Positions 47,060 to 56,425 of a stretch of 64,000 nucleotides of DNA are shown one piece after another. Origin of the DNA: an uncultured Sphingomonas sp. (lineage in GTDB: Bacteria; Pseudomonadota; Alphaproteobacteria; Sphingomonadales; Sphingomonadaceae); assembly GCF_946478955.1 (NCBI RefSeq), contig NZ_CAMLDL010000006.1:83902-147901 (forward strand). Direction: 5' to 3'. A model generated the notes under the pieces. That model saw only the letters and a program-made list of their open reading frames with translations, made no database searches and was not told the DNA's origin. Numbering within the stretch: position 1 is the stretch's first letter; every line of letters starts with the position of its first letter. A program made the position numbers and the translations under genes.

Positions 47060-47349
47060 GCGCGCACTTCTCTCCAGCGTTCGAACCCATGTTGTGGGCC
47101 ATACCGAACGCCAGTCCCCCTGGCCGTGTCGCACTCATGGCGGGAGACCGGCGGCCAAATCTGGCCCGTCTTTCCGTCTGTCGCGCCGTTCGGATGCCAA
47201 CCCGAAGTGACAGGGGCATGACACCAAATCGGCGAATCCGCGTCAAGAGTCGCTTTTGCAACAGTGGCGCGGATTTTTCACGACATGGTTTTGGTGATGG
47301 CATGGGGGGCGGCGGTGACAGGCCCGCGGCGCATGATATGGAAGGCGCC

Positions 47350-48198
47350 ATGATCGTCACCCGATTTGCCCCTTCCCCATCGGGACAGCTTCACCTTGGC
47401 CATGCCTATTCGGCGGTTCTAGGGGCGCGGACGGCGCGAGACAGCGGCGGACAATGGCTGCTCAGGATAGAAGATCTCGACCCTGGTCGCTGCCGATCGG
47501 AATTTGTCGCCGGAATCATGCACGATCTGGAATGGCTCGGCCTGCACCCCGACGCCGCGCCGCTCGTCCAGTCCCAGCGAACCCATCTATACGACGCGGC
47601 GCTGGCGCGGTTGAAGCAATTGGGCCTCGTATATGCCTGTTTTTGCACGCGCGCTGACATTGCACAGTCGTTGACCGCGCCACATGGCGACGCCGGTGTC
47701 CACTACCCCGGGACCTGCCGCGTGCTTCCGGATGATCCGGGGCGCCGTAATGCCACCGCACATAGTTGGCGACTCAACAGCGCCAAGGCGCTCGCCCTGG
47801 CAGGGTTGCCGGGTTGGGAAGAGGCAGACGGAGCCCGGCATCAATCGTCTGAGAATGATTTTGGTGACGCCATTCTCGCCAGAAAGGATGCGCCCTCATC
47901 CTATCATCTTGCCTGCGTGATCGATGATGCCGATGCTGGTGTGACCATGGTGGTCCGAGGCGATGATTTGCGGCCGTCGACGCCGACTCAGCGACTGCTT
48001 CAGATGCTGCTTGATTTGCCCGAACCGCGCTATCTTCATCACCCGATAGTTGCCCATGACGATGGCCGCCGCCTCGCCAAGCGCGATCAAGCGCCAACGC
48101 TGGCCGCGATGCGGGCAGCGGGGGCTGACGGACGCCATCTCGCCGCCGATATTGGACAAGATCGCTTTCCCCTAGGATTTCGGCTCTTAGGCGCCTAA
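47350..48198 (+). CDS. gluQ: glutamyl-Q tRNA(Asp) synthetase
   Basis: Attaches glutamate to queuosine at position 34 of tRNA-Asp. It resembles the catalytic half of glutamyl-tRNA synthetase without an anticodon domain (282 residues). Seen: RFAPSPSGQLHLGHAYSAV, the zinc site with CFC and YPGTC, and RRLAKRD in place of KMSKS. ATG 47350 has GGAAGG 5 bases upstream. The 290 bases before it, back to the HNH gene's start, hold no gene I can support and presumably carry both promoters. Confidence 0.93.
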   Translation: MIVTRFAPSPSGQLHLGHAYSAVLGARTARDSGGQWLLRIEDLDPGRCRSEFVAGIMHDLEWLGLHPDAAPLVQSQRTHLYDAALARLKQLGLVYACFCTRADIAQSLTAPHGDAGVHYPGTCRVLPDDPGRRNATAHSWRLNSAKALALAGLPGWEEADGARHQSSENDFGDAILARKDAPSSYHLACVIDDADAGVTMVVRGDDLRPSTPTQRLLQMLLDLPEPRYLHHPIVAHDDGRRLAKRDQAPTLAAMRAAGADGRHLAADIGQDRFPLGFRLLGA

Positions 48199-48208
48199 AT
48201 AGGCGGCC

Positions 48209-48409
48209 ATGAACACACTGCTGATGATCGCCCTCGTCGCCGCCATGGGCGCGGTGCTTTACGTTCTTATTCGCGGGGTCATTGCCATGGCCAATGGCAA
48301 GGATGTCACCGGCGAGATCCAGCAGAATTACATGCAGAAGCGCGTGATTTTCCAGGGCATCGCCATCGTCATCGTCGTGGCAATTCTGGCCCTCGCCGGC
48401 CGCGGCTGA
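48209..48409 (+). CDS. HIG1-domain twin-transmembrane protein
   Basis: A 66-residue membrane protein with two hydrophobic helices (LLMIALVAAMGAVLYVLIRG and VIFQGIAIVIVVAILALAG) joined by a polar loop NGKDVTGEIQQNYMQKR. The spacing and loop match the HIG1 hypoxia-induced family, whose mitochondrial members stabilise respiratory supercomplexes. A similar role in bacteria is inference. It lies between gluQ and the adenosyltransferase with short gaps. Confidence 0.82.
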   Translation: MNTLLMIALVAAMGAVLYVLIRGVIAMANGKDVTGEIQQNYMQKRVIFQGIAIVIVVAILALAGRG

Positions 48410-48425
48410 CCCAAACCCTTCACGC

Positions 48426-48998
48426 GTGGTCAAACTCAACAAGATATATACGCGCACGGGCGACAGTGGCTCGACCGGGCTCGTTGACGGCAGCCGCGTC
48501 AGCAAGGCCGGTCCCCGCATGGCCGCCATCGGCGACATTGATGAGGCCAATAGCGCCCTTGGGGTCGCCATCGCCGCGCTGGGCGCGGGCGATCACGCCC
48601 GCCGTCTCCGGCAGATCCAGAACGAGTTGTTCGACCTTGGAGCGGATATCGCCACCCCGTTCGGCACCGATTTCGAAGATCATGCGCTGCGTATCGTGCC
48701 CCGGCAGGTTACGCGGCTGGAAGAGGAGATTGATGCGATGAATTCATCGCTCGATCCCCTGACCAGCTTCATCCTTCCCGGCGGCTCATCGGACGTTGCG
48801 CTCATTCATCTGGCGCGCGCCATTTCCCGGCGAGCCGAGCGCGCTGTCGTTTCGCTGTCTGACACGCAGCAGGTGAACAATCATGCGCTGGCCTATCTCA
48901 ATCGCCTCAGCGACCATCTCTTTGTGACTGCGCGCGCGATAGCCGCCGACCAGGGGGGTGACGTGCTCTGGGAACCCGGTGCAACGCGAGCGCAATAG
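48426..48998 (+). CDS. PduO-type cob(I)alamin adenosyltransferase
   Basis: Transfers adenosyl from ATP to cob(I)alamin to make coenzyme B12. The 190 residues have the family marks YTRTGDSGSTGL near the start (ATP site), FILPGGSSDVALIHLARAI, RRAERAVV and NNHALAYLNRLSDHLFVTAR. Start is GTG 48426 with a weak ribosome binding site. No other cobalamin gene is nearby. It precedes yggT-folD-marC on the same strand. Confidence 0.94.
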   Translation: MVKLNKIYTRTGDSGSTGLVDGSRVSKAGPRMAAIGDIDEANSALGVAIAALGAGDHARRLRQIQNELFDLGADIATPFGTDFEDHALRIVPRQVTRLEEEIDAMNSSLDPLTSFILPGGSSDVALIHLARAISRRAERAVVSLSDTQQVNNHALAYLNRLSDHLFVTARAIAADQGGDVLWEPGATRAQ

Positions 48999-49044
48999 GC
49001 GATCGCCCGTTGTGCCTCGCGCCGGACATGGCTAGACGAGGCGC

Positions 49045-49347
49045 ATGATCCTCGCGCTTTTCAACATCATACTCTTCCTGCTGGATATCCTCACCTACGT
49101 CGTGTTCGCACAGGTGATTTTGAGCTGGCTGGTGGCGTTCAACGTCCTCAATTTGCAACAGCCGTTCGTTCGGTCGATCTATCAGGTGCTGGATACCATT
49201 ACCGCGCCGCTGTACCGGCCGATACGGAAGATCCTGCCGGACTTTGGCGGCCTCGACTTTTCGCCGATCATCCTGCTGATCCTGATCCGCATCGTCAGCA
49301 TGCTGGTCAGCGGCGTGGCGATGGACGTCTATTCGGCGACCGTATGA
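49045..49347 (+). CDS. YggT-family membrane protein
   Basis: A 100-residue protein with two YggT-type membrane helices ([40 protein letters not shown]) and the intervening [20 protein letters not shown] stretch that defines the family. It has been linked to division-site placement and osmotic tolerance in other bacteria; a specific role here is unknown. The stop overlaps folD (ATGA). Confidence 0.9.
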   Translation: MILALFNIILFLLDILTYVVFAQVILSWLVAFNVLNLQQPFVRSIYQVLDTITAPLYRPIRKILPDFGGLDFSPIILLILIRIVSMLVSGVAMDVYSATV

Positions 49348-50231
49348 CGGCGACACTGATCGACGGAAAAGCCGCCGCTGCCACCCTTCGGGCGCGGGTA
49401 GCGGACGGCGTGGCGGCGTTTCGCGAGACGGTGGGGCGTGCACCGGGTCTCGCCGTCGTGCTGGTCGGGGAAGACCCGGCCTCATCGGTTTATGTCCGGT
49501 CGAAAGGCAAGGCGACGACCGAGGCAGGTATGAAGAGCGTCGAGCACAAGCTGCCCGACGACACGAGTGAAGCAGCATTACTGGCGCTGGTCGACGACCT
49601 CAATCGGGATAACGGCGTCGACGGCATATTGGTCCAGCTGCCGCTGCCCGACCATATCGACAGCGCCAAGGTGATCGCGGCGATTTCGCCCGACAAGGAT
49701 GTTGATGGCTTTCATGTCGAAAACGCTGGCCGTCTCGCCGTCGGCGCAGAGGCGCTTGTCCCTTGCACCCCCCTTGGCTGCCTTCACTTGCTGAAGGCGC
49801 AGCTTGGCGACCTCACCGGCAAGGACGCGGTGGTGATTGGCCGATCAAATATCGTAGGCAAGCCAATGGCGATGCTGCTTCTGGGCGAAAGCTGCACGGT
49901 CACCATTGCCCATAGCCGGACCCATGATTTGCCTGACATCGTACGCCGCGCCGATATCGTCGTGGCCGCCGTCGGTCGGCCAGAGATGGTGCGCGGGGCG
50001 TGGATCAAGCCGGGCGCGACTGTCATCGATGTCGGAATCAATCGCGTCGAGGGGCCGGATGGCAAGAGCCGTCTGGTCGGGGACGTTGCCTTTGCAGAGG
50101 CGGCCGATGTTGCGGATGCGATTACACCGGTTCCCGGCGGCGTCGGGCCGATGACCATCGCCATGCTGCTTCGTAACACCCTGGTCGCCGCGCATCGCCG
50201 CGCGGGTCTTGCGGACCCCGCGATCGCATGA
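49344..50231 (+). CDS. folD: methylenetetrahydrofolate dehydrogenase/cyclohydrolase
   Basis: Interconverts 5,10-methylene- and 10-formyl-tetrahydrofolate with NADP. The 295 residues show both signatures: [20 protein letters not shown] and the later [15 protein letters not shown]. The catalytic Lys is in the YVRSKGK segment, and [13 protein letters not shown] forms the nucleotide site. It is coupled to yggT and marC by ATGA overlaps. Confidence 0.97.
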   Translation: MTATLIDGKAAAATLRARVADGVAAFRETVGRAPGLAVVLVGEDPASSVYVRSKGKATTEAGMKSVEHKLPDDTSEAALLALVDDLNRDNGVDGILVQLPLPDHIDSAKVIAAISPDKDVDGFHVENAGRLAVGAEALVPCTPLGCLHLLKAQLGDLTGKDAVVIGRSNIVGKPMAMLLLGESCTVTIAHSRTHDLPDIVRRADIVVAAVGRPEMVRGAWIKPGATVIDVGINRVEGPDGKSRLVGDVAFAEAADVADAITPVPGGVGPMTIAMLLRNTLVAAHRRAGLADPAIA

Positions 50232-50860
50232 TTGAGCTATTTTCCTCTGCGTTCCTGACGCTTTTGGTCATTATCGATCCGCCGGGATGCGCGCCTATTT
50301 TTGCCTCGCTGACGGCGGGAACCGACCAGAAGCATCGCCGCGCCATGGCGCTCCGTTCGTGCCTGGTTGCCTGGTGCATTCTGCTATTCTTCGCGCTGTT
50401 CGGGGAATGGCTGCTTGGCCATATGGGCATCTCGCTGTCCGCGTTCCGCCTTGCGGGCGGTATCATGCTGTTCATGATTGCGCTCGATATGGTGTTTGAA
50501 CGCCGTACCGAACGGCGTGAAGAGCGGGCAGAGGAAATTCGCGGTACGCCCGAAGCCGAAGATATCAGCGTCTTTCCCATGGCGATCCCAATGATCGCGG
50601 GGCCAGGTTCAATCGCATCGGTCATGCTTTTGAATGCAAAGGCAGAAGGTTTGAATCAGAGTCTGGTCGTCCTCGGGTCGATGACCGCTGTCATTCTCCT
50701 CACGTTGATCGCGCTTCTGGCCGCCGGGCCGCTGATGAAGTTCATCGGCCCCAAGCTGGAAGCAATGATCACCCGGATCCTTGGTGTCATTCTTGCCGCG
50801 TTGGCGACGCAGTTCGTGCTCGACGGTCTGGAACGGAGCCTGCCCGGACTCGCCGCCTGA
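50228..50860 (+). CDS. MarC-family membrane protein
   Basis: Polytopic inner-membrane protein of 210 residues in the MarC/UPF0056 family, about six helices: [28 protein letters not shown], the conserved [19 protein letters not shown] and the C-terminal [19 protein letters not shown]. The function of the family is not established. ATG overlaps the folD stop. It converges with the GT-C-like gene across a 12-base gap. Confidence 0.92.
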   Translation: MIELFSSAFLTLLVIIDPPGCAPIFASLTAGTDQKHRRAMALRSCLVAWCILLFFALFGEWLLGHMGISLSAFRLAGGIMLFMIALDMVFERRTERREERAEEIRGTPEAEDISVFPMAIPMIAGPGSIASVMLLNAKAEGLNQSLVVLGSMTAVILLTLIALLAAGPLMKFIGPKLEAMITRILGVILAALATQFVLDGLERSLPGLAA

Positions 50861-50863
50861 GGC

Positions 50864-50882
50864 GGTCGGCAGTTAGCCGACC
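50864..50882. terminator. short inverted repeat between marC and GT-C gene
   Basis: GGTCGGC (50864-50870) and GCCGACC (50876-50882) form a perfect 7-bp stem with a 5-base loop that includes the stop codon of the minus-strand gene. There is no T-run, so termination is only possible, not shown. Confidence 0.35.
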
Positions 50883-52681
50883 ACCTTCCACATCTTGAGC
50901 GGCGATCCTTTGCCCAAATCGACCGGTTCCAGCCATTTCGGAACTTTGCCGCCCTGAATTTGGGCGTAGAATCCCTTGGGCGCTTCCGACATGAAAATGG
51001 TCGCCGTCGACATGTTTGGACAAATCAGCAGATAATCGCTGCCATAGGCGCGGATGATCCGGTGGGCCTGCGCCTCATCGCCGCGAAACGCCTTCATCAC
51101 ATCGACAATGGCGCGGTAATTGCGATGATAGGGACCGGCAATCGCATCATGGTGCGTCGTCACGATAATGCGCGGACCAAGGTCAACAAAGGTGAAGACC
51201 AGTCCCTTCGGCTGTTTGTCGAGCGTGGCCATAACCGGTAAGCTGGGGCAGCGTGCATTGGCCCTGTTGACCATCTTGGAAGATTTCTTCGGCGGCTCGT
51301 CCGGATAAATCATCACAATGACGGGGATCAGCGCGCCCAGGCCGGCGAACAGCATCGGTATCGCCGCGACATGGAGCCACATCTTGGGGCTTTCCAGCCA
51401 TTTGAATGCAAACAGCGCGGCCAATGCAACAGCGCCCGGGGCGGCCATGGCCTGCGCCGCCGGGCCTGCGCGAATTTGCCAAAACAGCAGGGCGAACGCG
51501 ACCATCGACGGTGCCGCTACCACCAGGGTTCGCGCAAACAGGTTCTTGTCGCCGCCATTCGTTCGGCGCGCGCGCCACAGCAGCACGGCCCAGCCAAACA
51601 TGGCCGAAAGAGGCAAAGAGATTGATGCTGCGGCGGTCCTAATCCCGTGGCGGTAGACCGGTCGTGCTTCGCGAACATGGCTGAGCCATAGTTCGTTGGC
51701 TTCATCCGACACCCCTTCTAGCCGGCTGAGGCAGGTCGGCCACGCCAAGGCATGAAAGCCGGCAAGGATCACACCGGCGCCCAGCGCAACCATCAGACGC
51801 GATTTCCAGCTGTCGAGTTTCCACCAAGCCATGCCCAGCATCAGGGCAGAGCCGAGCGCCGCATCGCTGAGCCACACCGGCGACAATGCATCACAGACCG
51901 GCAACCGATTTGCGTAGGATGCGAAAATGAGGAAGCCTAGGCTGGTCGATGCGGCCAGGCCAGCCGCATAGGATGCGAGCCGTGTCCGCTCATCCCGATC
52001 GGCGACCCACATCAGCACGGTTCCAACCCCCATCACCGCGAGATAGATGACCATTTCCATGCCGATCGCCAGCGACAGGCCGGAGGTTATCCCGGTAATG
52101 ACCCCGCCGCGAACCCGTTTCGGGTCGGATAGGCCCGCGATGGATGTCAGCAGCAGCGCGATCTGCCAACCATGATGGTCGATGCGCAGCGGCGCATACA
52201 TACCCAGCGTTTGCGGCGCGAACATCAGCGCGACGAGCGCCAGCGCCCAGGCCCGCTTGTCCACCAGCCTGCGGGTGATAAGCGCAATTGCGAACATCAG
52301 CAGCAGCAGCGGCAACAAGGGGGCGATCGCGACGGCCAGCCGTTCCGCCTCCACATTGCCGACAAATGGACGAAACAGGCCGATCAGCCCCGCAATGGGA
52401 AGGTCTACAATCCGCGACCAATGGATATTGGCGCCCCCGTGCGCTGGATCGAAACGATGTTGTACAAGGTCGAACCAGCCCTGCCCGTTCATCCAGGCGC
52501 GAACCTGCGCCATGCGCAAATTATCGTCGGTATCACCCAGCGCGAACCAGCGAATGGCGTTGCGCTTGTCAAAAAGGGTCCAGGCGGAAAAAATAGCCCA
52601 CAGCAGGACGATCAGCAGTTTCCACCTTTTGTCGTAGAAAGCCGTCGCTTTCTCGCCGATCCGCTTCATCGTCTCTTGCAC
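50873..52681 (-). CDS. polytopic GT-C-like membrane protein
   Basis: A 602-residue integral membrane protein with about ten or more helices and a C-terminal soluble part. The first extracytoplasmic loop has an acidic ALGDTDDNLRMAQVRAWMNG segment and HWSRIVDLP, and a later loop has LRIDHHGW. This is the layout of GT-C glycosyltransferases (PMT, STT3 and ArnT type), where the acidic loop binds metal and polyprenyl-phosphate sugar. GTG 52681 with GGGG upstream or ATG 52669 may be the start. It is divergent from the gtrA-GT2 genes, which could supply the lipid-linked donor. Substrate unknown; family assignment is moderate. Confidence 0.72.
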   Translation of the reverse strand: MQETMKRIGEKATAFYDKRWKLLIVLLWAIFSAWTLFDKRNAIRWFALGDTDDNLRMAQVRAWMNGQGWFDLVQHRFDPAHGGANIHWSRIVDLPIAGLIGLFRPFVGNVEAERLAVAIAPLLPLLLLMFAIALITRRLVDKRAWALALVALMFAPQTLGMYAPLRIDHHGWQIALLLTSIAGLSDPKRVRGGVITGITSGLSLAIGMEMVIYLAVMGVGTVLMWVADRDERTRLASYAAGLAASTSLGFLIFASYANRLPVCDALSPVWLSDAALGSALMLGMAWWKLDSWKSRLMVALGAGVILAGFHALAWPTCLSRLEGVSDEANELWLSHVREARPVYRHGIRTAAASISLPLSAMFGWAVLLWRARRTNGGDKNLFARTLVVAAPSMVAFALLFWQIRAGPAAQAMAAPGAVALAALFAFKWLESPKMWLHVAAIPMLFAGLGALIPVIVMIYPDEPPKKSSKMVNRANARCPSLPVMATLDKQPKGLVFTFVDLGPRIIVTTHHDAIAGPYHRNYRAIVDVMKAFRGDEAQAHRIIRAYGSDYLLICPNMSTATIFMSEAPKGFYAQIQGGKVPKWLEPVDLGKGSPLKMWKVVG

Positions 52682-52773
52682 TGACTACCCCATTTTCGAC
52701 CTTGCTCGCCGCCGACCGCGCGCCGACAAATGAGCGATTGTGTCCTAGCGGCAAGTCACTAGAGAGCAAGCCG

Positions 52774-53196
52774 ATGATCCAGTCCACGCTTCATTCGCTC
52801 GGGCATGAAAAGCGAACCATGCTTTTGCAGCTGTTCCGATATGCCTTTGCGGGCATGGCGATTACGCTGCTGGTGGCGGGAAGCTACTGGGCGATTAGTG
52901 AATATTTGCATATCGACCCGATGATCAGTTTCACCATCGTGTTCCTGTTCTTCTCGGCGGTGAGTTACTTCACCCATGGCGCGTTCAGCTTTCGCGGGCA
53001 TGGGGAGCGGGATCGTCACCATGTGCGGATGTTCCGCTTCATCATCGTCAACCTGATCGGTTTCGCGGTGAATCAGGGCTTCATCTGGCTTTTGGTAAAA
53101 CAGATGGGCGGTCCGACATGGTGGCCAACAATTCCCATCATTTTCGTCACGCCGCTCTTGACGTTCGCCCTCCATCGCCGCTTCGTCTACGCATGA
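52774..53196 (+). CDS. GtrA-family flippase-like membrane protein
   Basis: A 140-residue four-helix protein of the GtrA family (LFRYAFAGMAITLLVAG, FTIVFLFFSAVSYFTHGAFSF, FIIVNLIGFAVNQGFIWLL, LLTFALHRRFVY), thought to flip undecaprenyl- or polyprenyl-phosphate-linked sugars. Start ATG 52774 is uncertain, since ATG 52819 is also possible. It overlaps the GT2 gene (ATGA). The GtrA-GT2 pair is the classical GtrAB arrangement. Confidence 0.88.
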   Translation: MIQSTLHSLGHEKRTMLLQLFRYAFAGMAITLLVAGSYWAISEYLHIDPMISFTIVFLFFSAVSYFTHGAFSFRGHGERDRHHVRMFRFIIVNLIGFAVNQGFIWLLVKQMGGPTWWPTIPIIFVTPLLTFALHRRFVYA

Positions 53197-54137
53197 CCGT
53201 CGAATTGACCATCGTCATTCCCGTCAAGGATGAGGAAGACACCATCAGCCCATGCCTCGCGCGGCTGGTCCCGATATTGGAATCATTGAATGACCCGGCC
53301 GCAAAATCCTTTGAAATTTTGTTCGTCGACGACGGCAGCAGCGATACGACGCTTGAGGTGGTGCGCAGGGCCAATCTAACCGATGGACGCGTTCGCGGCA
53401 TTTCATTGTCCCGCAATTTCGGCAAAGAAGCGGCCCTGTCCGCCGGTCTGGATGCGGCGCGTGGCAATGCCTGCATTCCCTTCGATGTCGATATGCAGGA
53501 TCCGCCGGAAGTGATCGCGAAGATGGTCGCGAAATGGCGGGATGGCTTTGACGTGGTCTATGGCGTCCGCGACAACCGCGAAACCGACAGCCTGCCCAAG
53601 CGGATGACGGCCGACCTCTATTATCGCGCCCACAACTGGCTTTCGAGCGACAAAATCCCCGAACATGCCGGCGATTTCCGTCTACTCGATCGAAGAGTCG
53701 TCGATGTCATCCGGGCAATGCCGGAACGCAACCGGTTCATGAAAGGGCTGTTCGCCTGGGCGGGATTTCGGCAGACATCCGTGAGCTATCACCGGGAGGA
53801 GCGAACCGTCGGCACCACCAAGTTCAACTATTGGAAGCTGTGGACGCTGGCGCTCGACGGCATAACCTCCGCTTCTACCGTTCCGCTTCGCGTGTGGAGC
53901 TATTTGGGCGGCCTCGTGGCACTCGGCGCACTGGCCTATGCTATTTTCATCATCGTGCGCACGCTGACGTCCGGCGTTCAGGTCCCCGGCTATGCGTCAC
54001 TGATGGTCGCAATCTTGTTCCTTGGCGGTCTCCAGCTCTTGTCGCTTGGCGTGCTCGGCGAATATGTCGGCCGCATCCTAACTGAAACGAAAGGTCGACC
54101 GTTGTACGTCATCCGCGAACGAATCGGGGACGCATAA
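53193..54137 (+). CDS. polyprenyl-phosphate glycosyltransferase, GT2 (GtrB/DPM-like)
   Basis: Makes a polyprenyl-phosphate-linked sugar at the cytosolic face of the membrane. The 314 residues have a GT2 domain (IVIPVKDEEDTISPCL, FVDDGSSDTT, FDVDMQDPPE as DxD, and RETDSLPKRM) and two C-terminal helices (YLGGLVALGALAYAIFIIV and YASLMVAILFLGGLQLLSLG). This is the GtrB/ArnC/DPM1 architecture. It is coupled to gtrA by ATGA and followed one base later by a methyltransferase. The sugar is not predictable. Confidence 0.93.
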   Translation: MTVELTIVIPVKDEEDTISPCLARLVPILESLNDPAAKSFEILFVDDGSSDTTLEVVRRANLTDGRVRGISLSRNFGKEAALSAGLDAARGNACIPFDVDMQDPPEVIAKMVAKWRDGFDVVYGVRDNRETDSLPKRMTADLYYRAHNWLSSDKIPEHAGDFRLLDRRVVDVIRAMPERNRFMKGLFAWAGFRQTSVSYHREERTVGTTKFNYWKLWTLALDGITSASTVPLRVWSYLGGLVALGALAYAIFIIVRTLTSGVQVPGYASLMVAILFLGGLQLLSLGVLGEYVGRILTETKGRPLYVIRERIGDA

Positions 54138-54138
54138 G

Positions 54139-54873
54139 ATGGATCGCAAAGTGTTCGACCGCATGGCCGAGTTGGATAGTCGGCATTGGTGGTTCACGGC
54201 GCGCCGCCGAATTCTTGACGCGGTGATTGCGCGGGAAGTCCGCCCCCCCGCCAACGCGCGCGTGCTGGAGCTAGGGGCGGGAACCGGCCACAACCTTGCC
54301 ATGTTGTCGCGCTTCGGAACTGTCGAGGCCAGCGAGCTTGACCCAATCGCGCGTGAATTGGCGACCGAGCGGCTGGGCAAGCCGGTTTTGGAAGCGGCGC
54401 TACCCGACCTGTCGATGTTTCCGGCGGAAAGCTACGACCTCATCGCATTGCTCGACGTGCTGGAGCATGTACCAGACGACAAGGCGTCCCTGGCATCAAT
54501 CTTTACGCGTCTGAAGCATGGCGGCGCCCTTTTGCTGACCGTTCCGATCAACCCGTGGATGTGGAGCGCGCATGATGTGGCTCACCACCATCATCGCCGG
54601 TATCGCCAGTCGGAAATTGAAGCCATGGTTAAAGACGCAGGCTTTCAGATCGACCTGATTTCGCCGTTCAACACCCTGCTCTATCCGCCCATCGCGGCGG
54701 CGCGTGCCATCGGCAAGATGCGCGGGGACGAAAGCAGCGATGATGCGATGCCGGGTACCATCGTCAACAAGACGCTGGATACAATCTTCGGCCTGGAAAG
54801 CAGCCTTATTGGGCGCGTACCGATGCCGTTTGGGGTGTCGCTGGTGGCGGTGTTGCGGCGTCCGTCCGCCTGA
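54139..54873 (+). CDS. class I SAM-dependent methyltransferase
   Basis: A 244-residue methyltransferase with motif I VLELGAGTGHNLAML, acidic strand 2 (VEASELDPIA) and post-motif DVLEHVPDDKAS. The N-terminal HWWFTARRRILDAV is common in methyltransferases found beside polyprenyl-glycan genes. It may modify a sugar or lipid made by the GtrA-GT2 pair; that is inference. The 3' end overlaps the convergent GT-C-like gene by 68 bases. Confidence 0.88.
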   Translation: MDRKVFDRMAELDSRHWWFTARRRILDAVIAREVRPPANARVLELGAGTGHNLAMLSRFGTVEASELDPIARELATERLGKPVLEAALPDLSMFPAESYDLIALLDVLEHVPDDKASLASIFTRLKHGGALLLTVPINPWMWSAHDVAHHHHRRYRQSEIEAMVKDAGFQIDLISPFNTLLYPPIAAARAIGKMRGDESSDDAMPGTIVNKTLDTIFGLESSLIGRVPMPFGVSLVAVLRRPSA

Positions 54874-56425
54874 ATAACCAGCTATTCTGGGTCACGAAAA
54901 CCGGCGTCCAGCCGCGGAGCAGTTCCTCCGGGATTGGCCGCATGTCGATTAGCCACAAATAGTCGAATGCCTGCACCGGGATCGACTGCAGCGCATAGTC
55001 GACCCGCCAGCCCTCATGACGGCAGCCACGATTGCGGGTGATCTGCGACGGATCGTGCTGGAACCAGCCGGCCTGCGGATAATGAACCGTCAGCAGGCTG
55101 GATCCCACCATCGGCCATTGATCGTTGACATAGGCTTCCTTGCGTACCAGCGCTAGGCTGCCGATGTGGTCACTGCGTCGTTGTTCCCACAGTTCGCATC
55201 GGCCCCAGATCAGAATTGCAACGCGCGAGCCCTTTTCGATGTGGTCGATCGCCCGAAGCTGATCGCGCTGCTTGTCCCACGCCATCGCGAAACTTGCGGT
55301 GTTAGAGCCCAGGCGAATCAGCAGGAACGCAACCGCCAGGACCGCAAGTATCCGCGCGAAATGCAGGTCGGTGTCGAACCGGAACCGGATCGCCAAAACA
55401 TACAACATGACGATGTACGGGGTGATCCGCATGTCGGCATAGGCGGACCCAAAGATCATGCGCGGCAACAGGAAGTAGACCGCGGTCAGGACCAGCGCCG
55501 AAAATAGCAGGTTGCGCGACAGGGTCAGGCGCGGATGAAATATGGCCAGGGCGAGGACACCTGCCAGAACAGCGGCCGATGCCTTGTCGAACATTTCCCA
55601 CCGGTCGCGGAATATCTTGAGCAAATATTCCCATTTAAATTGCCAGTCGAAGAAATGACGCGTGAACCCGCCATTAGCATCGGACCGCCACAACAGGATC
55701 ATCAGGACCGGTCCGGCCAAGGGCAGTGCGTGCGGGATGGCCGTGAAAACTGCCCGCCACCACCGGTTGCCCCGGTCGTGTTGCCGAACAACCTCCGCTG
55801 AATAACAGAGCAGCCCCAATGTGCCCCAACCAAAGGCGTGGGCAAAATAGATGATAAAGCTGATCGGGACGAACAGAGCGGCGCGAAGGCGCGGCTTTCC
55901 CAGCCTGCCCAGGCGCAGCCACAACCCGAAGGCCAGCAACGCAAGCGCCATCGACAACGCATAGTTGACGAAGCCGAACATGAAAGGGTGCCCAAAAGCG
56001 AGCGGCAGGGCGAAGGCGACGGTTGGCGGCAGGCGGTTGTGAACCTCGCGCGCGACCCACAGCAGTCCGGCAACCGTGAGCGGCGGGATCGACATCACGA
56101 TCAATTTGGTCGCCGGTTCCAGTCCGATCAGCTTGCCAAGTGGCACTACCAGCAAATCGACGCCCAAATTGCCTACTGGCACCCAATGGAAATCATACCA
56201 TTGTTGCAGCGTCGCGCTGTTCGCCAGATCCATCGCCACCTTGTAACGGCCCATGTGCCCGCCAAGATCGACGACCGGCGGGATCGCCGGCCACAGCAAA
56301 GGCACGAACGCCAACAAGATCATCGCCGCGACAAAATACCGCCCTTCCCACCACGGACGGGGGGCGCCGCGCGGGGCCGGTGCCGCCGCGGCTTCATGAG
56401 CGACGATGTCGCTAGCATGTTTCAC
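54806..56425 (-). CDS. polytopic membrane protein, GT-C-like
   Basis: A 539-residue membrane protein with about ten helices and a C-terminal soluble domain. The first loop after helix 1 contains [20 protein letters not shown], an acidic-His segment where GT-C enzymes bind metal. Later regions have [20 protein letters not shown] and a periplasmic stretch near RYEL-like [14 protein letters not shown] do not recognise a named family. Its ATG overlaps the argG stop (ATGA), so it is translated downstream of argG on the same message. The last 68 bases are shared with the methyltransferase on the other strand. Likely part of the lipid-sugar cluster. Confidence 0.65.
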   Translation of the reverse strand: MKHASDIVAHEAAAAPAPRGAPRPWWEGRYFVAAMILLAFVPLLWPAIPPVVDLGGHMGRYKVAMDLANSATLQQWYDFHWVPVGNLGVDLLVVPLGKLIGLEPATKLIVMSIPPLTVAGLLWVAREVHNRLPPTVAFALPLAFGHPFMFGFVNYALSMALALLAFGLWLRLGRLGKPRLRAALFVPISFIIYFAHAFGWGTLGLLCYSAEVVRQHDRGNRWWRAVFTAIPHALPLAGPVLMILLWRSDANGGFTRHFFDWQFKWEYLLKIFRDRWEMFDKASAAVLAGVLALAIFHPRLTLSRNLLFSALVLTAVYFLLPRMIFGSAYADMRITPYIVMLYVLAIRFRFDTDLHFARILAVLAVAFLLIRLGSNTASFAMAWDKQRDQLRAIDHIEKGSRVAILIWGRCELWEQRRSDHIGSLALVRKEAYVNDQWPMVGSSLLTVHYPQAGWFQHDPSQITRNRGCRHEGWRVDYALQSIPVQAFDYLWLIDMRPIPEELLRGWTPVFVTQNSWLFRRTDAATPPPATPQTASVRAQ

